In this document: positions 10,835-20,124 of the stretch, one piece after another
How positions within the stretch are numbered: the stretch's first letter is position 1
Layout of the letters: each line of letters begins with the position of its first letter
Assembly (NCBI GenBank): GCA_035772405.1
Contig: JAYKKM010000175.1
Span: forward strand, 824,501-888,500
DNA from: Chrysogorgia sp. JL179-B06
Taxonomy: Eukaryota > Cnidaria > Anthozoa > Scleralcyonacea > Chrysogorgiidae
Direction of reading: 5' to 3'
DNA: 64,000 nucleotides
Position numbers and translations under genes: made by a program
Notes under the pieces: model-generated
What the model was told of the DNA's origin: nothing
What the model saw: the letters and a program-made list of their open reading frames with translations, nothing else
The model's database searches: none

Positions 10835-12711
10835 ATGGCGACAGAGGAAAAGCTCAACAAACAGCTCGCCTTCGCAGAACTTCGACTCAAGGAGATAATG
10901 GAAGATGCCGCCACTGAAGACACGGGTGACGCGGCGTTTGGATACGAACAGCTCGGAGATTTGATTAAGCGACTAGAAAAAGCAAAGGATGCGACAACAG
11001 ACTATTTGATAGAGTTAGAAAATGACTTTCAATATATCAAGCAGTGGACAGTGAAGTATAAGGGATTTATTCAGCCGTTAAAAGAGGCGCGCGCACAGCT
11101 AAAGAACCAGATAGAAAATATTACAGAGATGGAAACTCAAGATAAACTGAAAAAGGAGTTACATATTCAACAAATAATGAACGAACAGCAGATGAAACAC
11201 AAATTACAGCAGCAGAAGGAGATCGAAGAGGCGTCTGTTAGACAACAACAAAGAGAAGAGGAGTGGTACAAACGGCGAAAACTTGACCTTGAGAAACAGA
11301 TAAAGGAGAAACCCGCTTCGTCCTCATCGCCAATAGTCAAACTCCAGAAGTACACCATAACTCCATTTTCCGGTGACTAAAAAGACTGCATGTTGCGCTT
11401 TTGGAATCAGTTCACCGTAGAAGTGGATGGATCAAACATCGCAGAAATAAGTAAATTCAATTACTTATTAGAACTGGTTAAAGGAAAGCCAAGAGAAGAT
11501 ATCCTAGGACTACCACATACGGTGGATGGATATAAAGAGGCGAAACGAATTATTGAACAGTCTTATGGTAAAGATACCAAGGTACATAAGTCTTTGATAA
11601 AAGAACTGGAGGAACTACCTTCGATTACAAGTATTCATAAGCTGAGTAGTATCCATGAATTCTACAACAAGCTGGCCAGAATAGTTCGAACCCTGGTCAC
11701 CATGAAGAAGCTGGTCACCGCCCAAAGATCTGTTTATACGTTAATGGACAAGCTTGGTCCTGTTCGCGAAGTACTTGTACAGAAAGAAGACAAATGGGAG
11801 GAATGGGGCTTAGAAGAGTTAGTTGAGAATTTGAAACGATATGTAGAGAGGAATCCATTGAGAAGTGAAGATGAGAAGAACACTGGAAAGAAGGATGACT
11901 TTTGGAGGCAATCACCACGAAGAAAAGAGAGTTTTCTTTTCGGAAAAACAGATGAATGGAAAACCCGACGAAAGACCTGTGTCTATTGCAACTCGAACGA
12001 CCACTTAAGCAGCAACTGTAAAAGAGTGTTAGATGTTGCAGCAAGGAGATCCGTACTACGACGAAACAGAATGTGCTTCAATTGTACGGGAGTAGGACAC
12101 ATGGCATCAGAGTGCAGATCAAGGGGATGCAAGAAATGCCAAGGAAAACACCACACATCTCTATGCGACAAGGAGGAATCAACTGTCGATCCACTCCAGA
12201 GCTCAAAAACAGAAAAGGGTTTGAGTTCAAACTTTGAACAAACTGACACACTGCATGGAACACTCTTAGCAAAGGTGGGAACACAAACCATTCGAGTGAT
12301 GCTTGACACAGGAGCAGGGAGCTCGTACCCATGTACGGATGTAATCACTAAGCAGAAACTCAAGCCTTTGAGGAAGGAAAGACGGTGCATCGAACAGATG
12401 TTTGGAACAATGCGAAAGGATGTGGAGATTTACAACATGCACAATCCAGTCAGTGGCAATAGAGAGCTTTTCGTTTGACGTCAATTGCATTAACGCCGAG
12501 AAAGATGTGTTGACCTACTTTCTAAATCCAAACATATGCAACCTGAAGAAGAAAAACACTCGACTCAGAAGACTCAGCGAGGGAGGAACTCCATTCAGCG
12601 AGGAAGGAACGAAGGGCGATTTGATACCAGTACACGTAATTCTCGGAGCAGCGGATTAGCAACGGATTCGGACAACAGAGCCTCTAGTTTTGGGGAATAA
12701 AGTAGTAAGTA
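10835..12711 (+). pseudogene. BEL/Pao LTR retrotransposon gag-protease, broken
   Basis: From the ATG at 10835 the frame encodes a coiled-coil gag N-terminus. An in-frame TAA at 11378-11380 interrupts it, and the same frame continues through the capsid-like region (FWNQFTVEVDGS) to 12478. Three cysteine clusters follow one another: CVYCNSNDHLSSNC (about 11980), CFNCTGVGHMASEC (about 12073) and a CKKCQGKHHTSLC cluster (about 12127). The retroviral-type protease motif LDTGAGSS is near 12303. A frameshift around 12450-12475 moves the rest of the protease region to another frame (VHVILGAAD), which stops at 12659. A TA run at 12712 marks the loss of reverse transcriptase and integrase. The order gag - zinc knuckles - DTG protease is typical of BEL/Pao. 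Confidence 0.88.
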
Positions 12712-12734
12712 TATATATATATATATATTCAATG

Positions 12735-12816
12735 TGTGTGGGACTGGACCGAGCTCTAAGCCAATCAGAATCAAGAATGATTTGAATGGACCAATCAGAG
12801 CACAGTCCAGTCCCAT
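12735..12816. repeat. Short inverted repeat
   Basis: TGGGACTGGAC at the left and GTCCAGTCCCA at the right flank CCAATCAGA boxes. It is probably a fragment of a miniature element. Confidence 0.5.
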
Positions 12817-12946
12817 ATTTCCAGGGGGGTTGAACATTTTTAAGGTGTGGTCACCCTGTCAAGAACGACCAGTAACCAAATCAGGAGGGATATGCACCTG
12901 GTCGTATACAAGAGGTTTTTTGTATTAAAAATATTCAAATAAGGTG

Positions 12947-13394
12947 GTCGCAGTATATATATCACATTATGATCGTGTTGTTGTACGACCAGTTTTTGAT
13001 CGTCCCTGAGTTTTACGACCAGAGAGAGAGAATGAAGGTCAATCAAGGTGACTAATGCTAAGCAAGTACTGACGTCATTTGCTATATAGGGTTGAGAGCA
13101 ATGATGAACCAGGAACAGGATGCGTAGTCGCAGAATTTAGTGTTCCGAACAACTGATGATCAGTGGAAAGTTTGCACAGAAACCAAACATGTCTAAAGTG
13201 ATACTCGACTATATTCCAGTTTCACTTTAGACATGTTTGGTTTCTGTGCAAACTTTCCACTGATCATCAATTATTCGGAACACGAAATTCTGCGACTAAG
13301 CATCCTGTTCCTGGTTCATCATTGCTTTCAACCCCATATAGCATCCGCGACAGCACTTATTCAGATCATAATTCAATGTGATATATATACTGAC
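12947..13394. mobile_element. Fold-back element with long arms
   Basis: TGCTATATAGGGTTGAGAGC on the left is matched in reverse near 13345, and the arms run to a loop around 13205-13225 (about 125 bp each). An outer pair, CAGTATATATATCACATT (about 12950) and its complement (about 13376), extends the element. The left side carries an extra insertion with TACGACCAG repeats. No coding capacity. Confidence 0.75.
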
Positions 13395-13419
13395 TGTAAA
13401 ACACACAATGTTTGAAAAA

Positions 13420-13660
13420 GAAGTACAAAAAATTCTATTATACACAACCATCATACCTCACCCGATGTGATTTATACTTACGTGCACGTGCTATCCAAAA
13501 ACTTCCATATTTTTATTTGAAGAGTTGTAATGTTTTTTGAAATAAAAATAATCAAAAAAATTTGTTTATAGAATCATAGAAATTTCCGCCATGGAGCTCT
13601 TACCTCAACGCCATCTTATGGCCGACTGATATTTCTTAGTTACGGTATTTTAAAAAATTA
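13420..13660. other. AT-rich non-coding stretch
   Basis: No gene or clear repeat seen beyond simple A/T runs. Confidence 0.5.
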
Positions 13661-13905
13661 TGTTTTCTCAAAATATTTTAAGATGATATATCTCAAAAAA
13701 ATTATTTGGGTATTTTTATCTTCCAAAAAGTTTTAGAGATGATATCTCGAAAAAGTATTCTCAAAAAATTTTAGATTATTTTCTCAAAATATTTTTAAGA
13801 TGATATATCTCAAAAAAATTATTTGGGTATTTTTATCTTCCAAAAAGTTTCAGAGATGATATCCTCGAAAAAGTATTCTCAAAAATTTTAGATGACCCCC
13901 CAAAA
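13661..13905. repeat. Tandem duplication, unit about 117 bp
   Basis: The unit beginning TTTTCTCAAAATATTTT and containing ATTATTTGGGTATTTTTATC occurs at 13663-13778 and again from 13779, with few differences. A decayed third piece may follow to about 13990. Confidence 0.8.
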
Positions 13906-14008
13906 AAATTAGATGAAAATGTACCTTGGAAAAAGTTTTGGAGTACCGTAAAGTGTTTTAAAAAAATCAGAAGAAATATATCCCCCAAAAATTTTAAGAG
14001 TTTGTGAA

Positions 14009-14221
14009 TTATGGTTGAGTATATAAGCAGACGGGTTTGATAATATTTTTCAGTTGGCTCCTGTTGTGTGTATTGCTCGCTTGTAAGTTATGCACTTGGT
14101 TGTACAAGACTCTGAACTCTTCCAATGTGCTGTAGTGTTTATCACTAAACTGCATTGGCGCGCGTTCACCCGTAGTCGAATTTGCGATTGGAATGAGATT
14201 GACTCTGGTCCATAACGACAT
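14009..14221 (-). CDS. Hypothetical small protein at the edge of the AT-rich island
   Basis: A 70-residue frame with an ATG start at 14221. I do not recognise it. It is polar, without a transmembrane segment, and lies on the same strand as the next gene of the island. It may be chance or a broken gene. The sequence 14225-14480 beside it shows nothing else. Confidence 0.3.
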   Translation of the reverse strand: MSLWTRVNLIPIANSTTGERAPMQFSDKHYSTLEEFRVLYNQVHNLQASNTHNRSQLKNIIKPVCLYTQP

Positions 14222-14485
14222 TCAGGTCATCCCTTATTCTATCAATTGCTTATTTTACGCCAGGGTTGTTCGTTAGCGTATGAGCGAAGAGTTAGCTATA
14301 GTAAAACACACACACGATGTAGAAGTTTGATGAATTTTTTTAAAAATATATTTACAACAAAAAGATTTTTTACAAAAATATATATATCAAAAAGTTACTT
14401 AAAAACATAAACCCAATTTTCCGTAGCGGGATTACTGGGATCCTTTTTTATGGAGGGATATCCTCCTATAAATTAAAAAAAAATA

Positions 14486-14952
14486 TCAGTGCTTAAGCAT
14501 TTTTATCATTTGTTGTGTACTCTCAAAGTACATAAACTGCTCACCATTACAGTCTACATATTCCCACACGAGCGGTTCGTTATCAACAGCTTCCTCGGGA
14601 GGGTCGTCGAAATTATACTCAGAGTCCTTTTGGACTCTGAATACCCATTGTTCTTCCTCGCTTTCTTCTTCATCATCATCCGCATACAAGGGTATTGGCG
14701 GTACTGTGGTGATCACATTCTCGGGTATTGGCGGCACTGTGGTGAGCACATCATTGTCTGGTGGTGGTGGAGGTATCTGTTCCTGCGGTTGGGTTTCTTT
14801 CTAAGAAAAAAATAACAATAAATTCACAACGATTTTACACACAGCAATCATAGCAGTTTACTATAGCTACATACTTTATCTTTGAAGTCTTCCATTTTTG
14901 GCTCGTATTCATCGAAGTCAAACTTCATAGGCATTTCTTGTGTATTTTCCAT
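14486..14952 (-). CDS. Acidic, proline-containing protein, two exons
   Basis: Two minus-strand exons join in phase: exon 1 ends at 14875 before GTATGT, and exon 2 begins at 14797 after TTTTTTCTTAG, giving a 77-bp intron. The first in-frame ATG is at 14952; the open frame reaches 15117 without an ATG there, so an upstream exon is possible. The product has a short basic start, a Pro run, two VPPIP repeats, then an Asp/Glu block (YADDDEEESEEE) and a charged C-terminus. I do not know the family; acidic Pro-rich proteins often act as transcription or chromatin partners, but that is speculation. A sequence shared with 19985-20027 lies about 160 bases upstream of the start. Confidence 0.5.
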
Positions 14953-15051
14953 TCTTTTTCTTTTGAGTTTACTTCTTTGCCAGTTTGGTTTTGAGTTTGA
15001 GATTATTTGTCCGTTCCCCTTATTTTTATAATTGTTGTCTGCGGTACTATT

Positions 15052-15148
15052 ACAATGGTTTAGCGGGTTTGACCAATCAGAGTTTGTACAATCAAAGACT
15101 CCCCCGTATCTATCCAATCAGAGATCGTTCATTAAAGCCTTCATGTCA
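15052..15148 (-). promoter_or_regulatory. Upstream element shared within the AT-rich island
   Basis: On the minus strand 15148-15114 reads TGACATGAAGGCTTTAATGA, then ACGATCTCTGATTGG, and 15083-15052 contains CTCTGATTGGTCAAACC. At 19985-20027 (plus strand) the same two pieces occur fused, upstream of another island gene. Position and orientation suggest a common promoter element. Confidence 0.5.
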
Positions 15149-15783
15149 AAACAAATGAATTATTATGGGTAGGAACAATGAGTGTTGTTACACGATTATG
15201 GACGCGAATATATAATAAGCGTTTTATTCTAATCACTCCCCCTATGCCAAAGCAGTTGATTGATAATATAGGTATGGACAATGCGTATGTGTCGTGGGAT
15301 TAAAGACGCGGGTTTATAATTAGCAATTTGGTCTACGATGTCAAAAGTTGATGTATTATACTTGTTGCGGATTAGCGGCCATTTTGTTTATGTATTTTGC
15401 AGATACGATTTTATAATTAGTTTTAACCTGCCAATTCAGTTGATTTATTAATACTCGGAGGGATTACTCGGCCATTTTGGAGGGATTACCCCCGTGAAAT
15501 ATATATTCCTGTAGGGGTATATTTAAATACGCCTGCATTCAAGATATTTAAGCATTTTTACACTTATTTAAACATATTTATAGCTATTTTTATGCTTTTT
15601 TATACTTTATTTTACACTTTTCACACAAATTAGTGAAAAATTTAGTATATTTTTTAATATTCCCGTAAAACAATTTTGGATGGATAATAAGTATCGGAGA
15701 GAGTGTTAATTAATTCATACATGTCAAAACAGATGATGAATGGTTTCTAATAACAAATAACATATACATGTTTAATGTACAAA
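15149..15783. other. AT-rich intergenic stretch of the island
   Basis: No gene seen. A further piece of the shared element (ATGTCAAAACAGATGA) lies near 15720. TTTAAGCATTTTTACACTTA and related phrases repeat loosely at 15540-15610. Confidence 0.5.
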
Positions 15784-16098
15784 TTATGGATTGGTACAAC
15801 GCATTGTGTATGTGTTTGGAAAGAAGATGTGCTTTCCAATGAGATCTTCTTGATTCTCGTTTCGTAGTATCACAGCAACAATAATTCCAGCTTGTACACC
15901 CATTTTGGTATTAAGAACCGAGGTAAGATTGAAATGTTTTAATATCGCCCCGCGCCGTTCATCTAACCAAATGTTTCCTTTGTTCATAAAGTCAACAACA
16001 TAAAAATCGGAGTCCTTACAAATAGTATATAAAAATTCAGAGGTGTATAACTTAACGTTATCAAGTTTAATTTCGTTTATATCTATACTTGTTGCCAT
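15784..16098 (-). CDS. Hypothetical protein, AT-rich island
   Basis: The frame has 104 codons with a clean ATG at 16098 and TAA or TAG-type end at 15784. The protein is of mixed charge, has a hydrophobic strand [12 protein letters not shown] and a compact composition, and looks like a real small globular protein. I do not recognise it. Its upstream region is a TA microsatellite beginning about 40 bases before the start. It shares strand and low G+C with its neighbours. Confidence 0.5.
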   Translation of the reverse strand: MATSIDINEIKLDNVKLYTSEFLYTICKDSDFYVVDFMNKGNIWLDERRGAILKHFNLTSVLNTKMGVQAGIIVAVILRNENQEDLIGKHIFFPNTYTMRCTNP

Positions 16099-16137
16099 GA
16101 TGAGTCTTGTCTAATAATAAAAATGTTTTGGGTAGAG

Positions 16138-16285
<148 letters not shown>

Positions 16286-16533
16286 AAGGGTTAACTCATA
16301 TCTTTACAATGAATATATAATGATTGGTAAGATATACACTTTTGCCAATCTTATCGATTTGGGATGAATCGAATTCTATTTTAAAATAATTGTTATATTC
16401 ATCGTTAAAAAAAGATCATACATCTGTGTCGGTTCGCCAGCTGGTTTGGGTATTGGTCTTGATCCAATTAACTGTAGATTTCGTTCACGAGATAGATTCT
16501 TCATAGATATTATATCTATAAATTTTGCTTGAT

Positions 16534-16803
16534 TCATGGCTGATATGGTGGAGGTTCCTCGCTTGTAATATTTACATTCACAAACTGTCCGATTAAATGT
16601 GTAAAATCGTCCGATGAGTAGGTGTATATATATTTCTCATCCCATAACAATAATATCTTATATATTATTCTTTCTGCACGTTCATTGTTGGGTAACATAT
16701 CCATTTTACGACATTCAAGCACTTGATAATCAATATGTGAAAAATACTTAGCTAAATCGATCATTATAGCCAACAGAGGATTTTCCTTAGTACCCGCAAT
16801 CAT
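16534..16803 (-). CDS. Small protein ending in a PPxY motif
   Basis: The frame has 89 codons with ATG at 16803. It reads as a compact alpha/beta protein and ends EEPPPYQP. PPxY near a terminus is the classical late-domain motif that recruits NEDD4-type WW ubiquitin ligases in enveloped viruses and virus-like elements; it also occurs in cellular adaptors. I do not recognise the rest. An acceptor-like TTTTTTTTAG lies just upstream of the ATG, so a further 5' exon is possible. Same strand, spacing and base composition as the other left-half island genes. Confidence 0.5.
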   Translation of the reverse strand: MIAGTKENPLLAIMIDLAKYFSHIDYQVLECRKMDMLPNNERAERIIYKILLLWDEKYIYTYSSDDFTHLIGQFVNVNITSEEPPPYQP

Positions 16804-17094
16804 TTTGAAAGTGTTCTAAAAAAAATATTACTCCTAATGCTTTTATGTCTTTCCCTACAACGTTTTACCGATAAAAATTAAAAATGCGAACTCCCATTAA
16901 ATCAACAAAAGGTATTAAAAGATTTACATGTATTATTATGAATTGTCAAGGGTATATTTACTTTATATTATCATTCAACCAAAGAGATGACCCTAAATTT
17001 TTATTGGAATCAAGTCAACCAATCAGGTTAACCTATTATTTTTTAGCTGTTTTTATAAGCATTTGATTTTAAATTTTTTAGTCACAAGATTATT
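16804..17094. other. Divergent intergenic region
   Basis: It lies between the PPxY gene (minus) and the H3-tail-mimic gene (plus). A TTTTTATAAGC element at about 17049-17059 sits about 40 bases before the latter's ATG and could be its TATA box. A 60-codon frame at 16884-17066 is not convincing. Confidence 0.45.
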
Positions 17095-17637
17095 ATGGCT
17101 CGAGTGAAGCAGACCCAAAAAAAATTGGAAGGTGGTAAAACAATTGCTCGGATAAGTAAAGGAAAAGATATTCCAAAAATGTTAAAACAACGACGTCTAC
17201 AACAAGAATATCGTAATACCATAGATAAAATGGGGGTGAATTTTTCAGATAACGACGAACAAGATACTTCATGCAGTCAAGTACAAGACATCAGAAGAAA
17301 GAAAGTCAAACATCGTCCAACTAAAGACATCACACAGTCGCAATTAAATACCGCTGTAACGATATCTCAAGCACCGTCCAGTTCCATATTTTCTCTACTC
17401 CTGCAAGCAAAGTCGTCGCCACGGCAAGCAAAGTATAATTTACCGTTTCTACTTCCACAACCAGTTTATAATTCACCACCTCAACTCTCGCAAGCAAACT
17501 ATAATATACCCCTTCAAACACCGCAAGCAAAGTATATTACATCTCCTCTTCCACCGCAAGTGAATTCGCCACCACAGCCGTACGAATTACCCCACAAGAA
17601 GAAGAATTTGATAATTACATACACGAAATGCCCATAG
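17095..17637 (+). CDS. Histone H3 N-terminal tail mimic with Pro/Gln repeats
   Basis: The protein starts MARVKQTQKKLEGGK. After Met removal this aligns without gaps to histone H3 (ARTKQTARKSTGGK): A1, R2, K4, Q5, T6, K9, G12, G13 and K14 are identical, 9 of 14. Residues 1-90 are basic; residues about 100-165 contain four imperfect repeats of a Gln-Ala-Lys-Tyr type (QAKYN-xP). The ATG at 17095 is preceded by a TATA-like box. The frame ends at 17637, but an overlapping -1 frame is open from 17472 and continues into the next entry; a C4 run at 17590-17593 is a likely slip or indel site. No histone fold follows, so this is not a histone. A chromatin-directed role, competing for readers or writers of H3K4 or H3K9, is inferred. 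Broken versions would be possible if the overlap is an error. Confidence 0.65.
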   Translation: MARVKQTQKKLEGGKTIARISKGKDIPKMLKQRRLQQEYRNTIDKMGVNFSDNDEQDTSCSQVQDIRRKKVKHRPTKDITQSQLNTAVTISQAPSSSIFSLLLQAKSSPRQAKYNLPFLLPQPVYNSPPQLSQANYNIPLQTPQAKYITSPLPPQVNSPPQPYELPHKKKNLIITYTKCP

Positions 17638-17999
17638 ATTTCTTTGGACAAATACCAATTCCTTCTCCTTCGAATTTAATTCGAATGTGTGACGAAACGC
17701 AACCACCGACCGTTCAAGAAACACATTTATTACAAATTGTTGATGAAATAGCAAGCGGTCTTGTCCCAACATTATCCCCTATCCCCCTTTCACCACCGCC
17801 ACCACCACCTATCTCTACATCACCCCAACCATTATTTCCCCAAGAAATACAACTGTGTGAAGAAGAGGAAGAAGAAGAAGAGGAAGACGATCGAGAACTA
17901 TCTAACGATCCTCCATTGAAGAAAAGATGTTTAAAACGTTCTTTAATTTATATGAAACGTGAAAAAAAGGTGATGAACATCATGAAGAAAAACGAATGA
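17628..17999 (+). CDS. Pro-rich, acidic protein with basic C-terminus (perhaps the second half of the preceding gene)
   Basis: The first ATG is at 17628, but the frame is open back to 17472 and overlaps the H3-mimic frame. The 123-residue product has a Pro tract (PPPPPP), a run of nine Glu followed by two Asp, then a basic KKRCLKR that resembles a nuclear import signal. This composition suits a nuclear regulatory protein. It may be expressed separately, by -1 frameshifting at the C4 run, or the two frames may be one gene with an indel in this copy. It ends in ATGA, overlapping the next start by 4 bases. Confidence 0.5.
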   Translation: MPIDFFGQIPIPSPSNLIRMCDETQPPTVQETHLLQIVDEIASGLVPTLSPIPLSPPPPPPISTSPQPLFPQEIQLCEEEEEEEEEDDRELSNDPPLKKRCLKRSLIYMKREKKVMNIMKKNE

Positions 18000-18190
18000 C
18001 AATCTATTCGAATTATGATCAAGATATTATTTGTACACAACGCGATAAATATCGTGAGTTAGAGGGACTATATATTGAGAAACTATATATAAATAAACAA
18101 TATCTGCTATGGCGTTCTAAAAAATTTACGTGTGATCTTATGGAAAAACGATATATAATGGATAATAATAAGGAAATAAAAAAAGCATGA
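17996..18190 (+). CDS. Small charged protein, ATGA-overlapped
   Basis: The ATG at 17996 overlaps the stop of the previous frame (ATGA). It encodes 64 residues rich in Tyr, Lys and Glu, possibly helical. It is either a separate tightly coupled gene or a frameshifted tail of the preceding one. I do not recognise it. Confidence 0.35.
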   Translation: MTIYSNYDQDIICTQRDKYRELEGLYIEKLYINKQYLLWRSKKFTCDLMEKRYIMDNNKEIKKA

Positions 18191-18262
18191 ATTTAAAAAA
18201 CGAAAACCAAAATGTATAAAATGATATTGTTGTAAATAAAAAAATCAGTAAAGTGTGAAATC

Positions 18263-18658
18263 ATGGAGGTGTGGAATATTATGGTAAAAGAACTGGCACG
18301 TTTTGAAATAAAAATCAATAAAAATATGGAAAAAAGTGTGTGGAAATGTCTTGATGATCATGAGAATTTTTTAAAAGATATTATTGGACATTTAAAAATT
18401 CCACGTGAACTTTTGGATATATATAATCGGATGGATAGACATGAAATTGGACAAATAATAGCATTTTTTGCATTAATTCTATGTTTTTTTAGATATAAAA
18501 ACATTGATAATGAAGAATATTATATAAAATTGTTTGTACGTCAAACAATTTTAGATTTTAGAAATTCTCATCTTAAATTCAATTTGTTCCCCAATGAAAA
18601 AAAACACAATTGGTTTTGGTTGTTGAATATATTCTTTGAATTTTTGAAATTAATCTAA
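18263..18658 (+). CDS. Hypothetical protein with hydrophobic segment
   Basis: 131 codons with ATG at 18263. The N-terminal half is charged and helical; residues about 75-90 (IIAFFALILCFF) are strongly hydrophobic and may cross or enter a membrane. The C-terminus is Phe/Trp-rich. It converges on the next gene and overlaps its stop by 9 bases, a sign of tight packing. I do not recognise the family. Confidence 0.45.
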   Translation: MEVWNIMVKELARFEIKINKNMEKSVWKCLDDHENFLKDIIGHLKIPRELLDIYNRMDRHEIGQIIAFFALILCFFRYKNIDNEEYYIKLFVRQTILDFRNSHLKFNLFPNEKKHNWFWLLNIFFEFLKLI

Positions 18659-19819
18659 ATACAATTTTTCAATACTCTGTATTATAATGTCAGGATCTTC
18701 ATAGTTAATATTATATGCTTCTATAATACTCTTAATAATAAAAGTAGATGATCTAGTATTATCAGATGTAATCCTTACCCTTATAGTATAATTATATAAT
18801 ATATCCAAATGCGGAGGGTAAAATTGTAAACTAATGGGTCTATTATTTTGTATAATACTATTATTTTTAACAAGCTCAGAAAATAAACTTACTTTAAACT
18901 TATAATTTACACTCGTCTTATAAAACAATTTAAACCAATAAGAGTAATTCTGACAATTTTTATAACAACAGGTAATAGGTGGGGTTTTCGTTATCAATAC
19001 CTTAACAATCTTATCGAGATTAAATTTATAAACCTTATCGTTACTAGCGTTAATTTTTGATATAGGGTTATGATTTTCGCAAAAGAAAATAAAACAACTT
19101 GCCAGTTGATAAACTATTTTCTCAAAATTATCTAAATCATGTAGATAATAAAAAGCAGACTCCAAATAAAACGGATCTATAAAATATAAATAAATACAGC
19201 AATATGTAAACTCACGACTAAAACAACGATTAAGTCTACGTAATGTATTACAAAGATAAGACCCTCCATATCCTATGGGTTTAGGAATTGTAGTTTGATC
19301 ATCAGTAATAGTAATAGAAATAAATTGGTAAATATCATTTCTAGGGTAACAACTTTTTTGAATTTCAATAAAAAAATTATCGGAATGATTATAATCCAAA
19401 TGAAAAATAGATTTAAATAATGTTTGAGCTGGTATTAATAGTAATTTATGATAACGCGAGCATAGTTTTTCACCATTAATAAAATATTTTCGTTGTGTAT
19501 GAACTACGGGTATTATATAGTGTTGTTTATCTGTTAAGATTCTCCAATCCTTGCATTCATCTTGGTTCATTTCAGTTTTCATTTTTTCAATATATGCGTA
19601 ATCTCCATATCCCTGACCAATTTGTCTCGATTCAATTTCCACACATTCAATAATTCCCCCATAGTAATAGGCACATAAGTCACAGACGGCAAATAATAAT
19701 CCAATGTAACGGTTACGAAAATGTTGTATATAATAAACAATTTTCAATATCGTCTTAACATTGATTTCTTGTTCATTAGCTTGCTCATAGGTTCTTTTAT
19801 CACCAATTTTTAACGACAT
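18650..19819 (-). CDS. Large hypothetical protein of the island, 389 residues
   Basis: The first ATG is at 19819; the frame stays open to 19927 without another ATG and a GTTGTAG lies there, so an upstream exon is possible. The protein is rich in Tyr, Ile, Phe and Cys, with Cys pairs near the middle (TYCCIYLYF) and a TCCYKNC cluster about two thirds along. There is no obvious signal peptide or known catalytic motif. The long uninterrupted frame in very AT-rich DNA strongly suggests real coding. Convergent with the previous gene. I cannot name a family. Confidence 0.55.
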   Translation of the reverse strand: MSLKIGDKRTYEQANEQEINVKTILKIVYYIQHFRNRYIGLLFAVCDLCAYYYGGIIECVEIESRQIGQGYGDYAYIEKMKTEMNQDECKDWRILTDKQHYIIPVVHTQRKYFINGEKLCSRYHKLLLIPAQTLFKSIFHLDYNHSDNFFIEIQKSCYPRNDIYQFISITITDDQTTIPKPIGYGGSYLCNTLRRLNRCFSREFTYCCIYLYFIDPFYLESAFYYLHDLDNFEKIVYQLASCFIFFCENHNPISKINASNDKVYKFNLDKIVKVLITKTPPITCCYKNCQNYSYWFKLFYKTSVNYKFKVSLFSELVKNNSIIQNNRPISLQFYPPHLDILYNYTIRVRITSDNTRSSTFIIKSIIEAYNINYEDPDIIIQSIEKLYLD

Positions 19820-19919
19820 TCTCAAAAACGAATGATGGAACGCGTTTAAAAAATCGACTTGTATATATACTATTTTTCCATTCCTAAAATATATATTTCC
19901 ACACGCAGAATTTAACACG

Positions 19920-20124
19920 AAATTGATCTACAACGTATAAACTAATTCCACGAATATTTAATAAATAAACTGATTTCATCTGTATGACATGAAAGCTTTA
20001 ATAAACGAACTCTGATTGGTCAAACCATCCTACCCACAGTAACGCATAGTAACGCAGGATGCTATTATAAAACCTGATGTAGGTTCGAAAATAATTAATA
20101 TCAGTCTGAGTGCAAGAGAGAGAG
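19920..20124 (+). promoter_or_regulatory. Upstream region with shared promoter-like element
   Basis: 19985-20027 reads TGACATGAAAGCTTTAATAA, then ACGAACTCTGATTGGTCAAA, shared with 15052-15148 on the opposite strand. Two short TAACGCA repeats follow at 20039-20057, and the gene start lies at 20125. Confidence 0.45.

Noticed and set aside
17095..17637. A divergent histone H3 gene
   Set aside because: Nothing after residue 15 resembles the histone fold; the body is low-complexity Pro/Gln repeats.
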